A stretch of 21,538 nt of DNA from Pseudomonadota bacterium (lineage in GTDB: Bacteria > Pseudomonadota > Gammaproteobacteria > Halothiobacillales > Halothiobacillaceae): contig JAJYPA010000083.1 of NCBI GenBank assembly GCA_021795795.1, positions 1-21,538 on the forward strand, in the 5' to 3' direction. This document shows positions 14,397-21,538 of this stretch, piece after piece. The position numbers and the translations under genes were made by a program. A model generated the notes under the pieces. The model saw only the letters and a program-made list of their open reading frames with translations. It made no database searches and was not told where the DNA came from. Each line of letters starts with the position of its first letter. Position 1 is the first letter of the stretch.

Positions 14397-14470
14397 TCAC
14401 TCAAGACTCATTCCATGTTAGAAACAAGTTTCACTCTTCAAACTCATTTCATATTGGACAAGGCTCACTC
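14397..14470. repeat. Degenerate ~34-bp tandem direct repeats
   Basis: Two imperfect units begin with TCACTC: 14397-14430 and 14431-14464. A third TCACTCTTGA begins at 14465. Within the units, AAGACTCATTCCATGTT and CAAACTCATTTCATATT agree at most positions, and both contain ACAAG near the end. The nonamer ACTCTTCAA also recurs at 14333-14341 and 14433-14441. They lie just upstream, on the - strand, of the possible transposase relic and may be remains of an element end. Confidence 0.4.
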
Positions 14471-14658
14471 TTGACGTGCTTCTCTATAGCGTCCATACTC
14501 GGCGAAATTCTTATTTCAATGCTGGCCACGTTTTATTTGTATCGTGGCTAGGATTACTGTTGTTCTTCCATGGCTTTATTCCTTTCAACTCACTGGAAAG
14601 GAACGTCGCTGAACGTTGTTAATCCCTACTTGCATGACCATTTTCGTGACTAAGCGAT

Positions 14659-14674
14659 AATCAATCGATTGATT
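14659..14674. promoter_or_regulatory. 16-bp perfect palindrome upstream of phosphatase gene
   Basis: AATCAATCGATTGATT is a perfect palindrome seven bases before the ATG of the phosphatase gene, where a ribosome binding site would be expected. It could be an operator or, in RNA, a small structure over the translation start. No matching regulator is recognised. Confidence 0.35.
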
Positions 14675-14681
14675 TTTATTA

Positions 14682-15545
14682 ATGACTTTATTTAAACAGC
14701 TCCTCAATAATCCGAATGGGCGGGATTTTGTGGTTGGCGATATTCATGGCCACTTGGCACGGCTGGAAAAGGCACTGGATTATCACCTATTCAAGCCGGA
14801 GTCCGATCGCCTGATTGCCGTGGGCGATTTAATTAATCGTGGAAACGATTCCCTGAACACGCTGCGGCTGCTGTCTGAGCCGTGGTTCTTTTCAGTGGCC
14901 GGCAACCATGAACGCATGATCAGCCAGCATCGTCAGGCGCTCACGCGCAGACAACTCACTGCGGACGAGCGGCAGAAAATGGCTTCCATCGGCGCACAAT
15001 GGTTACTGGATGCCTATGATTCTCTCAATGAGGACAAATGGGCCGATCTGATTACCGAAATCATGAATCTAATCGGCCAGATGCCACTGATGATTCAGGT
15101 TGGTAATGGCTCCGGAGCGGTGGGTGTCATTCATGCCGAACTACCCGACTGGGACTGGAACCGTAGTGTTACGCGACTGGAGCGGATCAAGAAAGTAAAA
15201 TTCTGGGACCAACCCCGCGATGAGCCAAGCATCGATTCGATTCTACGGGGGTCTTCGCAGCTTCAATCGTTCATGAACGGCGAGCAGGATGATCGCCACA
15301 TAAGCGGTATTGCCTGGGTGATTCAGGGTCATAGTGTCCTGACTGCGCCCAAGCGTGCCGGTAACCGGCTATGGATTGACACCGGCGCTTATGAAAATCA
15401 GCCGTCGCGTGGTTTGACGATTGCCGAACTCGGGTCGGTGCTCACGGTGACCACCCATTTCAGGGATTTACGGATTCGCACGGAGCGATTCAATCTGACG
15501 CCACAACCCCGTTTCCATTCTGTTTTGATGAGCCAATCGCATTGA
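14682..15545 (+). CDS. PPP-family metallophosphatase (serine/threonine protein phosphatase-like)
   Basis: A 287-residue calcineurin-like metallophosphatase of the bacterial PrpA/lambda phosphatase type. The dimetal site is complete: D20-x-H22 in GDIHGH, D49 in GDLINRG, N75-H76-E77, H151 in VIHAE and H217 in IQGHSV. Oddity: the usual D-R-G of the second motif is N52-R53-G54; ApaH also departs from D-R-G here, so activity is still expected. Substrate cannot be decided between phosphoproteins and dinucleoside polyphosphates. ATG 14682 has no ribosome binding site; the bases upstream are AT-rich with a 16-bp palindrome. The short helical protein gene follows after two bases. Confidence 0.82.
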   Translation: MTLFKQLLNNPNGRDFVVGDIHGHLARLEKALDYHLFKPESDRLIAVGDLINRGNDSLNTLRLLSEPWFFSVAGNHERMISQHRQALTRRQLTADERQKMASIGAQWLLDAYDSLNEDKWADLITEIMNLIGQMPLMIQVGNGSGAVGVIHAELPDWDWNRSVTRLERIKKVKFWDQPRDEPSIDSILRGSSQLQSFMNGEQDDRHISGIAWVIQGHSVLTAPKRAGNRLWIDTGAYENQPSRGLTIAELGSVLTVTTHFRDLRIRTERFNLTPQPRFHSVLMSQSH

Positions 15546-15547
15546 AA

Positions 15548-15745
15548 ATGAACCTGAACACCGAATTGAATGCCCTGTCCACCCAAGAACTCGAACAGTT
15601 GATCGAGGCCATTGCCGCCAAATTGACCGAGCGTAGCGCCAAACCAGTCAAACCACTGGATGAGCAAGAGATCGTGCAGGTGCTCTCATTTGAGCTCAAG
15701 CGACATCGCAAGCAAAAAGACGAAGTGTTCAATCCTTTTGTGTGA
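15548..15745 (+). CDS. Small predicted helical protein, function unknown
   Basis: A 65-residue, charged, mostly helical protein that I do not recognise. It has a Leu/Glu-rich first half (ELNALSTQELEQLIEAIAAK), a short KPVKPLDE linker and a basic second helix (SFELKRHRKQKDEV) ending FNPFV. Codon choice resembles neighbouring genes, supporting a real gene. ATG 15548 is two bases after the phosphatase stop, so translation is probably coupled; no separate ribosome site is seen. Its last 17 bases overlap the end of rmuC convergently. Confidence 0.6.
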   Translation: MNLNTELNALSTQELEQLIEAIAAKLTERSAKPVKPLDEQEIVQVLSFELKRHRKQKDEVFNPFV

Positions 15746-17336
15746 TTGCGACTGAATCCGTACCGGTCAATTCCTGAGTAGTCAATTCTTGGGCAGTGAG
15801 CGGTCGGGTTTCCGTGGTTAACGGCGTCAGGCTCGGTAAATCTTCCTTATCACTACGCACGGCACCAAGTTCCCTGAATCGGCGCGCCGTGGGCAGCACC
15901 CGCCCCTCGAGCGAACCCACCGACTGGTTGAACGCGCCCACAGCCTGGTCCAGATATTTCCCCACTTTCTGCCAATGCTGGGCCAGTGTGCCCATGCGCT
16001 CGTACAGGTCGCGCCCCAGTTCAGCCATTTCCTGCGCGTTTTTCGCCAGCGCTTCCTGCCGCCAACCGTAGGACACGGCCTTCAGGAGCGCGATCAAGGT
16101 GGTCGGACTCGCGGGAATCACCCGTTTCTCCGCGCCGAACTCGATCAGCGTCGGGTCCTGCATCAGGGCGGCGGAGAAAAACACCTCGCCCGGCACAAAC
16201 AGCACCACAAACTCCGGCGTGGGGCTGAACTGATCGAAGTATTCCTTTTTGCTCAACTGACTGATGTGGGTGCGCACCTGACGGGCGTGATCCTGCAAGG
16301 CTGCGGCACGCGCCTCATCCGAAGAGGCTTCCATCGCCTGCAAATAGGCATTCAGCGGAGCCTTCGCATCCACCACGACCTGACGTCCGCCGGGCAGGTG
16401 CACGATCATGTCGGGCCGCAAACGGCCAGCGGTATCGGATTGGCTGACCTGTTCCTCGAAATCACAGTGTTCCAGCATGCCGGCCAGCTCGACCACCCGC
16501 TTGAGCTGAACCTCGCCCCAGCGCCCGCGTGTCTGCGGTTGGCGGAGTGCGCGCACCAAATCGGCGGTTTCGCGGTGCAGTTTGGGTAGGTGGATTTGCA
16601 GTAAATCGGTGATTTGCTGGTTCATCGCGCCATAGGCATTGGTGCGCGCCTGCTCCAGCGAATTGAGCTTCACATCGAATTGCTCCAGTCGCTCGCGGAT
16701 GGGTTGGGTCAACTGAACGATGGCTTCCTGGCGTTTGCTCAGATCTTGCGCGGCGCCTGCCTGAAAACGGGAGAGATTCTCCTCGGCCAGTTTCAGGAAG
16801 GATTCGTTATTGGCGCGCAGCGCATCGGCGGAAAGTGCCTGAAAGGCCTGCTGCAACTGGACTTGTGCCTGATCGATCAAGGCCAGCTTCTCTGCTGCGG
16901 CACGGCGCTCCTGAGCTAATCGCTCCTGCAACTCGGCCTGCTCGGCAGTCTGGGTTTGCACTTGTCGCAACAGCTCGCCGATCCGTTGCTCGGATAGCTG
17001 GCGTTCGCTCGCCCGCTCGGCCAGTACACCGGACAATTGTTCGCTCAGTGCGCTCAAAGTCGCCTGACTGCGCGCCAGTTCGGTCGAGGCCGCCGCCAGA
17101 TCACGCTGTGCTTGCCGAGCTGCCAGTTCCTGCTCGGTGGCCTCGTGCCGGGACTCGGCCAAAGCCACGTTCAGGCGTTCGATTTCCTCCGCGGCCGATT
17201 GGCGATGCTGCCTGGCCCGCTGCGCCAATAACAGCCAAACAAAAAGCAATGCGACCACAAGCAATGCCGTCGAAGCCAGCCCCGCCCAGGCCCAAACTGG
17301 CGGCAAATTGGGCAATTGCGCGAAGAATGAGCTCAT
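15729..17336 (-). CDS. rmuC: RmuC family DNA recombination protein
   Basis: A 535-residue RmuC protein, a predicted nuclease-like factor that limits recombination at inverted repeats in E. coli. One N-terminal membrane helix (about 14-38) is followed by a long coiled coil rich in Glu, Gln, Arg and Ala (about 42-190). The conserved RmuC core (about 230-480) includes RGRWGEVQLKRVVELAGM and a restriction-endonuclease-like D-M-I-V...V-V-V-D323-A-K325 motif. A Pro/Thr-rich tail ends the protein. The start is ATG 17336 with GGGG about eight bases upstream. It follows purH after 57 bases on the same strand and may be co-transcribed. Its 3' end overlaps a small + strand gene by 17 bases. Confidence 0.94.
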   Translation of the reverse strand: MSSFFAQLPNLPPVWAWAGLASTALLVVALLFVWLLLAQRARQHRQSAAEEIERLNVALAESRHEATEQELAARQAQRDLAAASTELARSQATLSALSEQLSGVLAERASERQLSEQRIGELLRQVQTQTAEQAELQERLAQERRAAAEKLALIDQAQVQLQQAFQALSADALRANNESFLKLAEENLSRFQAGAAQDLSKRQEAIVQLTQPIRERLEQFDVKLNSLEQARTNAYGAMNQQITDLLQIHLPKLHRETADLVRALRQPQTRGRWGEVQLKRVVELAGMLEHCDFEEQVSQSDTAGRLRPDMIVHLPGGRQVVVDAKAPLNAYLQAMEASSDEARAAALQDHARQVRTHISQLSKKEYFDQFSPTPEFVVLFVPGEVFFSAALMQDPTLIEFGAEKRVIPASPTTLIALLKAVSYGWRQEALAKNAQEMAELGRDLYERMGTLAQHWQKVGKYLDQAVGAFNQSVGSLEGRVLPTARRFRELGAVRSDKEDLPSLTPLTTETRPLTAQELTTQELTGTDSVAITQKD

Positions 17337-17393
17337 AAATTACCCCGGTCCTTTTGGCGATTAAAAGCGCTGCGCATCGGACTCATACGGCGG

Positions 17394-18956
17394 TCAGTGA
17401 CGGAAATGACGTATGCCGGTAAAGACCATGGCAATACCGTGTTCGTTGGCCGCGTCGATCACTTCCTGATCGCGCATCGATCCGCCCGGCTGAATCACCG
17501 CACGGATGCCAACGGCCGCCGCCGCGTCAATCCCGTCACGGAACGGGAAGAAGGCATCGGAGGCCATCACGGAACCGGCGACCGGCAGGCCGGCATCTTC
17601 GGCCTTGATTGCCGCGATGCGGGCAGAATACACCCGGCTCATCTGACCGGCACCCACGCCGATCGTCTGCTCGCCACTGGCGTAAATGATGGCATTGGAT
17701 TTCACGAACTTGGCGACCTGCCAGGCAAAGAGCAGATCACGCAACTCTTCAGGAGTCGGCTGACGCTCGGAGACAACCGTCAGATCCCGCGCCGTGATCC
17801 GCGCCGCGTCGTTATCCTGCACCAGCAGGCCACCATGCACGCGCTTGAAATCCAGCCGGGCCGGGCTGACCGATGGCCATTGGCCGACAGTCAACACCCG
17901 TACATTCGGTTTGGCGGCTAACTCGATTTGCGCTTCCGGTGAAATTTCCGGTGCGATGACCACTTCGACGAACTGCCGCTCGACGATGGTGCGCGCGGTG
18001 TGACCGTCCAACGGGCGGTTGAAGGCAATGATGCCGCCGAAGGCAGAGGTCGGGTCGGTCGCATAGGCACGGTCGTACGCCACGGTCAGGTCTTCCGCCA
18101 CGGCCACGCCGCAGGGATTCGCGTGCTTGACGATCACGCAGGCCGGTTCGGCAAACTGCTTCACGCACTCAAGCGCCGCGTCGGAGTCGGCAATATTGTT
18201 ATAAGACAATGCCTTGCCCTGAATCATGTGCGCGGCGGCGATGCTGCCAACCGGCGGCGTATGTTCCACGTAAAAAGCAGCTTCCTGATGCGGGTTTTCG
18301 CCGTAGCGTAAATCCTGCGCTTTTTTCAATTGCAGGTTGAAGGTCGGCGCAAAGGCATTGCCGCTGACCATCTTGCCGAAATAGTCGGCGATCATGCCGT
18401 CGTAATGCGCGGTGTGCTCGAAGGCACGCACGGCCAGCTCAAAACGGGTTTGCGCCTCGATCCCGCCCGCATCGATTTCGCCCAGAACGCGGTCGTAATC
18501 GGCCGGATCGACGATAATCGCAACATCTTGATGATTTTTCGCCGCCGCACGTACCATAGCCGGGCCACCGATGTCGATGTTTTCCACGGCATCATCAAAT
18601 GGGCAGTTCGGCTTGGCGACGGTTTCGGCGAACGGGTAGAGATTCACGACCACGATGTCGATCGGCTCGATGCCGTGCTCGGCCATCACGGCATCGTCCT
18701 CACCGCGACGAGCCAGAATGCCGCCATGAATCTTCGGGTTCAGTGTCTTGACCCGTCCCGCCATCATCTCGGGGAAACCGGTCACATCGGCCACTTCGGT
18801 CACGGGAAGGCCCGCATCGCGCAGCAGGCGGGCCGTCCCGCCAGTGGAAATCAACGCCACGCCATGCCGATTCAGACTGTGAGCGAATGCCAGCAGGCCG
18901 GTTTTATCCGAAACACTCAACAAGGCGCGGCGCGGGGTGATGCGGATATTTTTCAT
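17394..18956 (-). CDS. purH: Bifunctional AICAR transformylase / IMP cyclohydrolase PurH
   Basis: Catalyses the last two steps of de novo IMP synthesis: formylation of AICAR with 10-formyl-tetrahydrofolate, then ring closure. At 520 residues it is full length. The N-terminal cyclohydrolase domain has SVSDKTG (14-20), [19 protein letters not shown] and VVNLYPF. The C-terminal transformylase domain has YGENPHQ, K277-H278-A-N-P-C-G (the catalytic Lys-His pair), FGGIIAFN and PGGSMRD. The chosen start is ATG 18956, eight bases after AGGA. The in-frame ATG at 18965 overlaps that AGGA, and the longer extension to 19127 reads through the promoter region without family similarity. rmuC follows. Confidence 0.97.
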   Translation of the reverse strand: MKNIRITPRRALLSVSDKTGLLAFAHSLNRHGVALISTGGTARLLRDAGLPVTEVADVTGFPEMMAGRVKTLNPKIHGGILARRGEDDAVMAEHGIEPIDIVVVNLYPFAETVAKPNCPFDDAVENIDIGGPAMVRAAAKNHQDVAIIVDPADYDRVLGEIDAGGIEAQTRFELAVRAFEHTAHYDGMIADYFGKMVSGNAFAPTFNLQLKKAQDLRYGENPHQEAAFYVEHTPPVGSIAAAHMIQGKALSYNNIADSDAALECVKQFAEPACVIVKHANPCGVAVAEDLTVAYDRAYATDPTSAFGGIIAFNRPLDGHTARTIVERQFVEVVIAPEISPEAQIELAAKPNVRVLTVGQWPSVSPARLDFKRVHGGLLVQDNDAARITARDLTVVSERQPTPEELRDLLFAWQVAKFVKSNAIIYASGEQTIGVGAGQMSRVYSARIAAIKAEDAGLPVAGSVMASDAFFPFRDGIDAAAAVGIRAVIQPGGSMRDQEVIDAANEHGIAMVFTGIRHFRH

Positions 18957-19276
18957 GGGTGACATCCTGAATTTTGGCTGAATCATGCGAAAAAGAAAGT
19001 GAAGTGGGCGGCATTTTACACCAGCCAAGGCAGCACTCAGCCAAATTGCATTTGTGCGGGCCTTCCTTAGGGGAAATCGGCTGCAAATCCATCTGGACGG
19101 CTCATGTTTCACCGCTTTTTTGGGCAATAGAGCCCACTATTTCCCTGCAAAAGCGGCAAACTCTGCCCTCGCGCAGCTCGATTTTCGCTACGATTCCTAA
19201 AGTCCAACGGGCTCTTAGATTTTTCAACGCAATAATTGGACGACATGTTGCCAAAGGCACAGGATAATCCCGCTCT
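18957..19276. promoter_or_regulatory. Divergent purH/trmL promoter region with CAGCCAA repeats
   Basis: A 320-bp gap between divergent purH and trmL. CAGCCAA occurs at 19022-19028 and 19038-19044 and, inverted, as TTGGCTG at 18974-18980; TTTGGCTGA (18973-18981) and TCAGCCAAA (19037-19045) form a 9-bp inverted repeat. Between them, on the - strand, is a possible purH -10 element, TGTAAAAT (about 19013-19020). These could be operator half-sites for purH. No PurR-like box is visible. A small hairpin TGGGC/GCCCA (19121-19125, 19132-19136) lies nearer trmL. No gene is seen in this stretch. Confidence 0.35.
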
Positions 19277-19756
19277 ATGATCGACGTTGTTTTGTTTGAG
19301 CCAGAAATCCCACCGAATACCGGCAACATCATTCGTCTGTGTGCCAACACGGGCGTGCGGCTGCATCTGGTCGAACCACTGGGTTTTTCGATGGAGAGCA
19401 AGGCACTGCGGCGCGCCGGTCTCGATTATCACGAGTTTGCAGAAGTCACCGTCCATGCGAGCTGGGCCGCTTTACGCACGGCATTGAGTGGGCGTCGGCT
19501 GTTCGCACTCACCACCAAGGGGGGCACCCCGTTTCACCGCACCCGGTTTGAAGTGGGCGACGCGCTGGTTTTCGGGCCGGAAACCCGGGGCCTGCCGCCT
19601 GAAATACTGGCCGAGTTTGAACCCGGTTCACGCCTTCGCCTGCCCATGAAGCCCTACTCCCGCAGCTTGAATCTATCGAACACCGTGGCCATTGCCGTTT
19701 ATGAAGTCTGGCGGCAACTGGATTTTGCCGGGGCGACGGATACCGACCGACCATGA
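19277..19756 (+). CDS. trmL: tRNA (cytidine/uridine-34 2'-O)-methyltransferase TrmL
   Basis: A 159-residue SPOUT methyltransferase that 2'-O-methylates the wobble nucleotide of certain leucine tRNAs. The trefoil-knot motifs are all visible: EPEIPPNTGNIIRLCANTG at the N-terminus, RRAGLDYHEF, LFALTTKGG, the AdoMet loop FGPETRGLP and RSLNLSNTVAIAVYE. Length and sequence agree closely with E. coli TrmL (YibK). The start is ATG 19277; AGGA lies twelve bases upstream, a longer spacing than usual. Its stop overlaps the start of trmO in an ATGA arrangement. Confidence 0.95.
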   Translation: MIDVVLFEPEIPPNTGNIIRLCANTGVRLHLVEPLGFSMESKALRRAGLDYHEFAEVTVHASWAALRTALSGRRLFALTTKGGTPFHRTRFEVGDALVFGPETRGLPPEILAEFEPGSRLRLPMKPYSRSLNLSNTVAIAVYEVWRQLDFAGATDTDRP

Positions 19757-20481
19757 CATCACCTACCCTTGAAATCACCCCAATCGCGACCATTGATAGT
19801 CCGTTCAAGAGTCGCTTCGGTATACCGCGGCAATCGGGGCTGGTGCCTGATGCCATCGGCTGGATCGAGCCACACGCACCCTGGCATCGTGCCGAAGCTT
19901 GGGCGGGAATCGAGCAATACACGCATCTGTGGTTGATCTGGCAGGTGCATGATCGGCCACACCAACCGGTGTCCAGCGTGCGACCTCCGCGATTGGGTGG
20001 TAATGCCCGTCTCGGTGTCTTCGCCACGCGTTCGCCCGCGCGCCCAAATCCCTTGGGGCTTTCCTTGGTGCGTTTGCTCGCGGTCGAACACCATGCCGGC
20101 CGGGTGCGAATTCGTGTCGGCGGACTGGATTTGCTCGACGGCACGCCGATCATCGACATCAAGCCGCATATCGCATTCACCGACTGCCCGGCTGCTTCAC
20201 ACAGCGGATTTGCACAGCACGAACCCGAGCGGTTGCGGGTGGATTGGTCCACCTTGCCGAGTGGCGAAGCGCTCAGGCTCACCGACCATCAGCGTCTGGT
20301 GATCACGCAAACCCTGTCGCTTGATCCAAGACCGGCGTTCCATGACGATCCCGAGCGTGTTTATGGTTGCCCATTGTTTGAATTTGATGTGCAGTTTCGG
20401 GTCGAGAATGGCACGTTGTACGTGTTGGGATTAAACCCTGTGTGCGGCGATCCGCACCACAAGGCGCCCCAAATAACCTAA
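19753..20481 (+). CDS. trmO: tRNA (N6-threonylcarbamoyladenosine-37-N6)-methyltransferase TrmO
   Basis: A 242-residue TrmO (TsaA/YaeB) protein, which methylates t6A37 in threonine tRNAs using S-adenosylmethionine. The beta-barrel domain has IGWIEP, GIEQYTHLWLIWQ, RPPRLGG, GVFATRSPARPNPLGLS (AdoMet site), GLDLLDGTPIIDIKP and, in the C-terminal domain, DPRPAF and VYG. Full length for the family. ATG 19753 overlaps the trmL stop by four bases, so translation is coupled. Its last 51 bases overlap the end of a small membrane protein gene on the opposite strand. Confidence 0.94.
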   Translation: MTSPTLEITPIATIDSPFKSRFGIPRQSGLVPDAIGWIEPHAPWHRAEAWAGIEQYTHLWLIWQVHDRPHQPVSSVRPPRLGGNARLGVFATRSPARPNPLGLSLVRLLAVEHHAGRVRIRVGGLDLLDGTPIIDIKPHIAFTDCPAASHSGFAQHEPERLRVDWSTLPSGEALRLTDHQRLVITQTLSLDPRPAFHDDPERVYGCPLFEFDVQFRVENGTLYVLGLNPVCGDPHHKAPQIT

Positions 20482-20736
20482 CCCGCAACCCGCGGCATAA
20501 AACAACACCAGCGTGGGTAAACCAATCCATAAATAAGCTTCGGTCCAACCGAGTCCATATAACCAGTGCCGCAACCCTAACGCATCCAGCCCACCCATCT
20601 GAAGAGCCAAAGGCAATTGCAGGAAAACAAAACGGCCCTTTGTGTCGCCGCCTGCGTTAGATGCAACAACAAAACACGCAATAATGATAGCGACATAAAA
20701 GCCAGCCAAAACCAAGCCGGTTTTACAGTGGCGCAC
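20431..20736 (-). CDS. Small multi-pass membrane protein, uncharacterised
   Basis: A 101-residue hydrophobic protein beginning at GTG 20736, just after the gpsA stop, with AGGAG (- strand, 20751-20747) ten bases upstream inside the end of gpsA. Predicted helices are at about residues 6-25 and 70-92, with a hydrophobic segment FVFLQLPLALQ between (about 35-48). The central A-G-G-D-T-K-G-x-F-V-F-L-Q-L-P pattern looks like a conserved family of small bacterial membrane proteins that I cannot name with confidence. A longer frame reaching into gpsA to 20937 is only antisense-free read-through of gpsA in another frame. The end overlaps trmO by 51 bases, tail to tail. Function unknown. Confidence 0.65.
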   Translation of the reverse strand: MRHCKTGLVLAGFYVAIIIACFVVASNAGGDTKGRFVFLQLPLALQMGGLDALGLRHWLYGLGWTEAYLWIGLPTLVLFYAAGCGLGYLGRLVVRIAAHRV

Positions 20737-20740
20737 TAGA

Positions 20741-21538
20741 CTAAATCTCCTGATGGCGGGGTTCACGCGCCAGAATCTGGCTGACGGCCTCCCGCGCCAG
20801 AACCCCTTCGTAGAGCACCTGATACACCGCATGCACAATCGGCATGTCCACTTGGTAACGCCCGGCAAGACGCTCGCCTTCGGCGGCCGCGCCGATTCCT
20901 TCGACGGACTGGCCGATTGCCGCCACGGCCTCTTCACGGGTATATCCCTGTGCCAACTTCAGGCCGAAGCGGCGATTGCGCGACTGATCGTCCGTACAGG
21001 TTAACACCAGATCGCCCACGCCCGCCAAGCCCATGAACGTTTCCGGTTTGGCGCCCGCTGCCGCGCCAAGGCGCATCAACTCAGCTAACCCCCGGGTTAT
21101 CAATGCCGCCCGGGCATTGGCACCAAAACCAAAGCCATCGGCCACACCCGCCGCAATGGCCAGTACATTTTTGAGTCCACCGGCAATTTCGACGCCGATG
21201 ACATCGTCAGTCGGATAGGTACGCAGGGTTGGATTGCGCAGCGTGGCGGCGATCCGTTCAGCAGCTTGTGCGTGCACGCTGGCCACGGTAATAGCGGAGG
21301 GTTTTGCCGTGGCCACTTCATGCGCGAAGGTCGGGCCGGATACCGCGACAAAAGGGTGTTCGGGAAGGCAGGAGGAAACCATCTGACTGATTTGCCGCCC
21401 GGTACCCTGCTCAAAGCCCTTGGACGCGTTCACGACGATGGCATCATGAGGAAACTGTGAGGCGTGGTCACTCAGAAAATCGGCCAGTACCTTGGTCGGC
21501 AATACCAACCAGACCTGCTCGGCCGCGTTTAACGCGAA
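20741..21538 (-). CDS. gpsA: Glycerol-3-phosphate dehydrogenase [NAD(P)+] (5' partial)
   Basis: Reduces dihydroxyacetone phosphate to sn-glycerol 3-phosphate, the backbone for phospholipids. About 265 C-terminal residues are in the window; the N-terminal Rossmann GxGxxG part is beyond the right edge. The frame stays open past the TTG at 21508 to the window end, giving a typical A-L-N-A-A-E-Q-V-W-L-V-L-P-T strand, so no start is present. Visible motifs are N-A-S-K-G-F-E, SGPTFAHEVA, the active-site EIAGGLKNVLAIAAG with its catalytic Lys, GFGFGANARAALITRG, GLAGVGDLVLTCT and SRNRRFG. A small membrane protein gene starts within a few bases of its stop. Confidence 0.95.
   Translation of the reverse strand, partial: FALNAAEQVWLVLPTKVLADFLSDHASQFPHDAIVVNASKGFEQGTGRQISQMVSSCLPEHPFVAVSGPTFAHEVATAKPSAITVASVHAQAAERIAATLRNPTLRTYPTDDVIGVEIAGGLKNVLAIAAGVADGFGFGANARAALITRGLAELMRLGAAAGAKPETFMGLAGVGDLVLTCTDDQSRNRRFGLKLAQGYTREEAVAAIGQSVEGIGAAAEGERLAGRYQVDMPIVHAVYQVLYEGVLAREAVSQILAREPRHQEI

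Larger units (their letters stand above)
14268..14681. other. Gene-free AT-rich gap with inverted repeats
   Basis: This 414-bp stretch holds no credible complete gene. Besides the tandem repeats and the possible transposase relic, it contains three hairpin-forming sequences: CTGGCCACG/CGTGGCTAG (14522-14530, 14543-14551, one G-T pair), a perfect TTCCTTTC/GAAAGGAA (14579-14586, 14596-14603) and AACGT/ACGTT (14602-14606, 14613-14617). None is followed by a T-run. Composition is visibly more AT-rich than the neighbours, which suggests a different origin. Confidence 0.55.

Noticed and set aside
18957..19127. N-terminal extension of purH
   Set aside because: The extra residues do not match PurH, and the sequence contains the putative promoter and repeats.
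20737..20937. Longer form of the small membrane protein reaching into gpsA
   Set aside because: The added part is an alternative frame of gpsA, rich in Arg, Cys and Ser, without the character of a membrane protein.
1..21538. CRISPR array, tRNA, rRNA or prophage genes
   Set aside because: No regularly spaced identical repeats, cloverleaf-like or rRNA sequence, or phage structural genes were seen on reading both strands.

Overview
The window looks like chromosomal DNA of a sulfur-oxidising, chemolithoautotrophic gammaproteobacterium, probably close to Halothiobacillus. The reasons are a flavocytochrome c sulfide dehydrogenase-type flavoprotein beside c-type cytochromes and a bd-like membrane complex, a gammaproteobacterial asmA-mutY-yggX cluster, a divergent phosphofructokinase/fructose-bisphosphatase pair, and gammaproteobacterial-type tRNA-modification genes. 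Base composition is moderately GC-rich and fairly even, apart from an AT-richer gap at about 14.27-14.68 kb. There is no rRNA, tRNA or CRISPR array. The only trace of a mobile element is a possible transposase relic.

Region 1 (3-4937, + strand) is a respiratory gene set. It holds a secreted FccB-like flavoprotein (5' end outside the window), a CydA-like integral membrane protein with a fused C-terminal cytochrome c domain, a second CydA-like membrane protein, and a diheme periplasmic cytochrome c. The order suggests that sulfide or another reduced sulfur compound is oxidised in the periplasm and electrons pass through c hemes to a bd-like complex lacking a recognisable quinol site. This is the most interesting part of the window. 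A structured intergenic element (1331-1427) lies between the first two genes.

Region 2 (4984-8856, - strand) is asmA-mutY-yggX: outer-membrane assembly or lipid transport, A:G mismatch repair and Fe-S protection, with a candidate terminator over the end of yggX. Region 3 (9071-10987, +) holds moaD, a small membrane protein, a free-standing glycogen-binding (CBM48) protein and a hexose-6-phosphate mutarotase. Region 4 (10976-13084, -) holds a YcgR-like PilZ protein and a PPi-type phosphofructokinase with an unusual specificity signature. Fructose-1,6-bisphosphatase is divergent from the latter (13181-14185, +) and is followed by a strong terminator. Mutarotase, phosphofructokinase, fructose-bisphosphatase and the CBM48 protein together suggest hexose-phosphate and glycogen handling downstream of CO2 fixation.

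Region 5 (14268-14681) is a gene-free gap with degenerate repeats, inverted repeats and a possible transposase relic. It is followed by a PPP-family phosphatase and a small helical protein (+). Region 6 (15729-18956, -) is purH followed by rmuC. Region 7 (19277-20481, +) is trmL-trmO, two anticodon-loop tRNA methyltransferases whose reading frames overlap. Region 8 (20431-21538, -) is gpsA, truncated by the window edge, followed by a small membrane protein.
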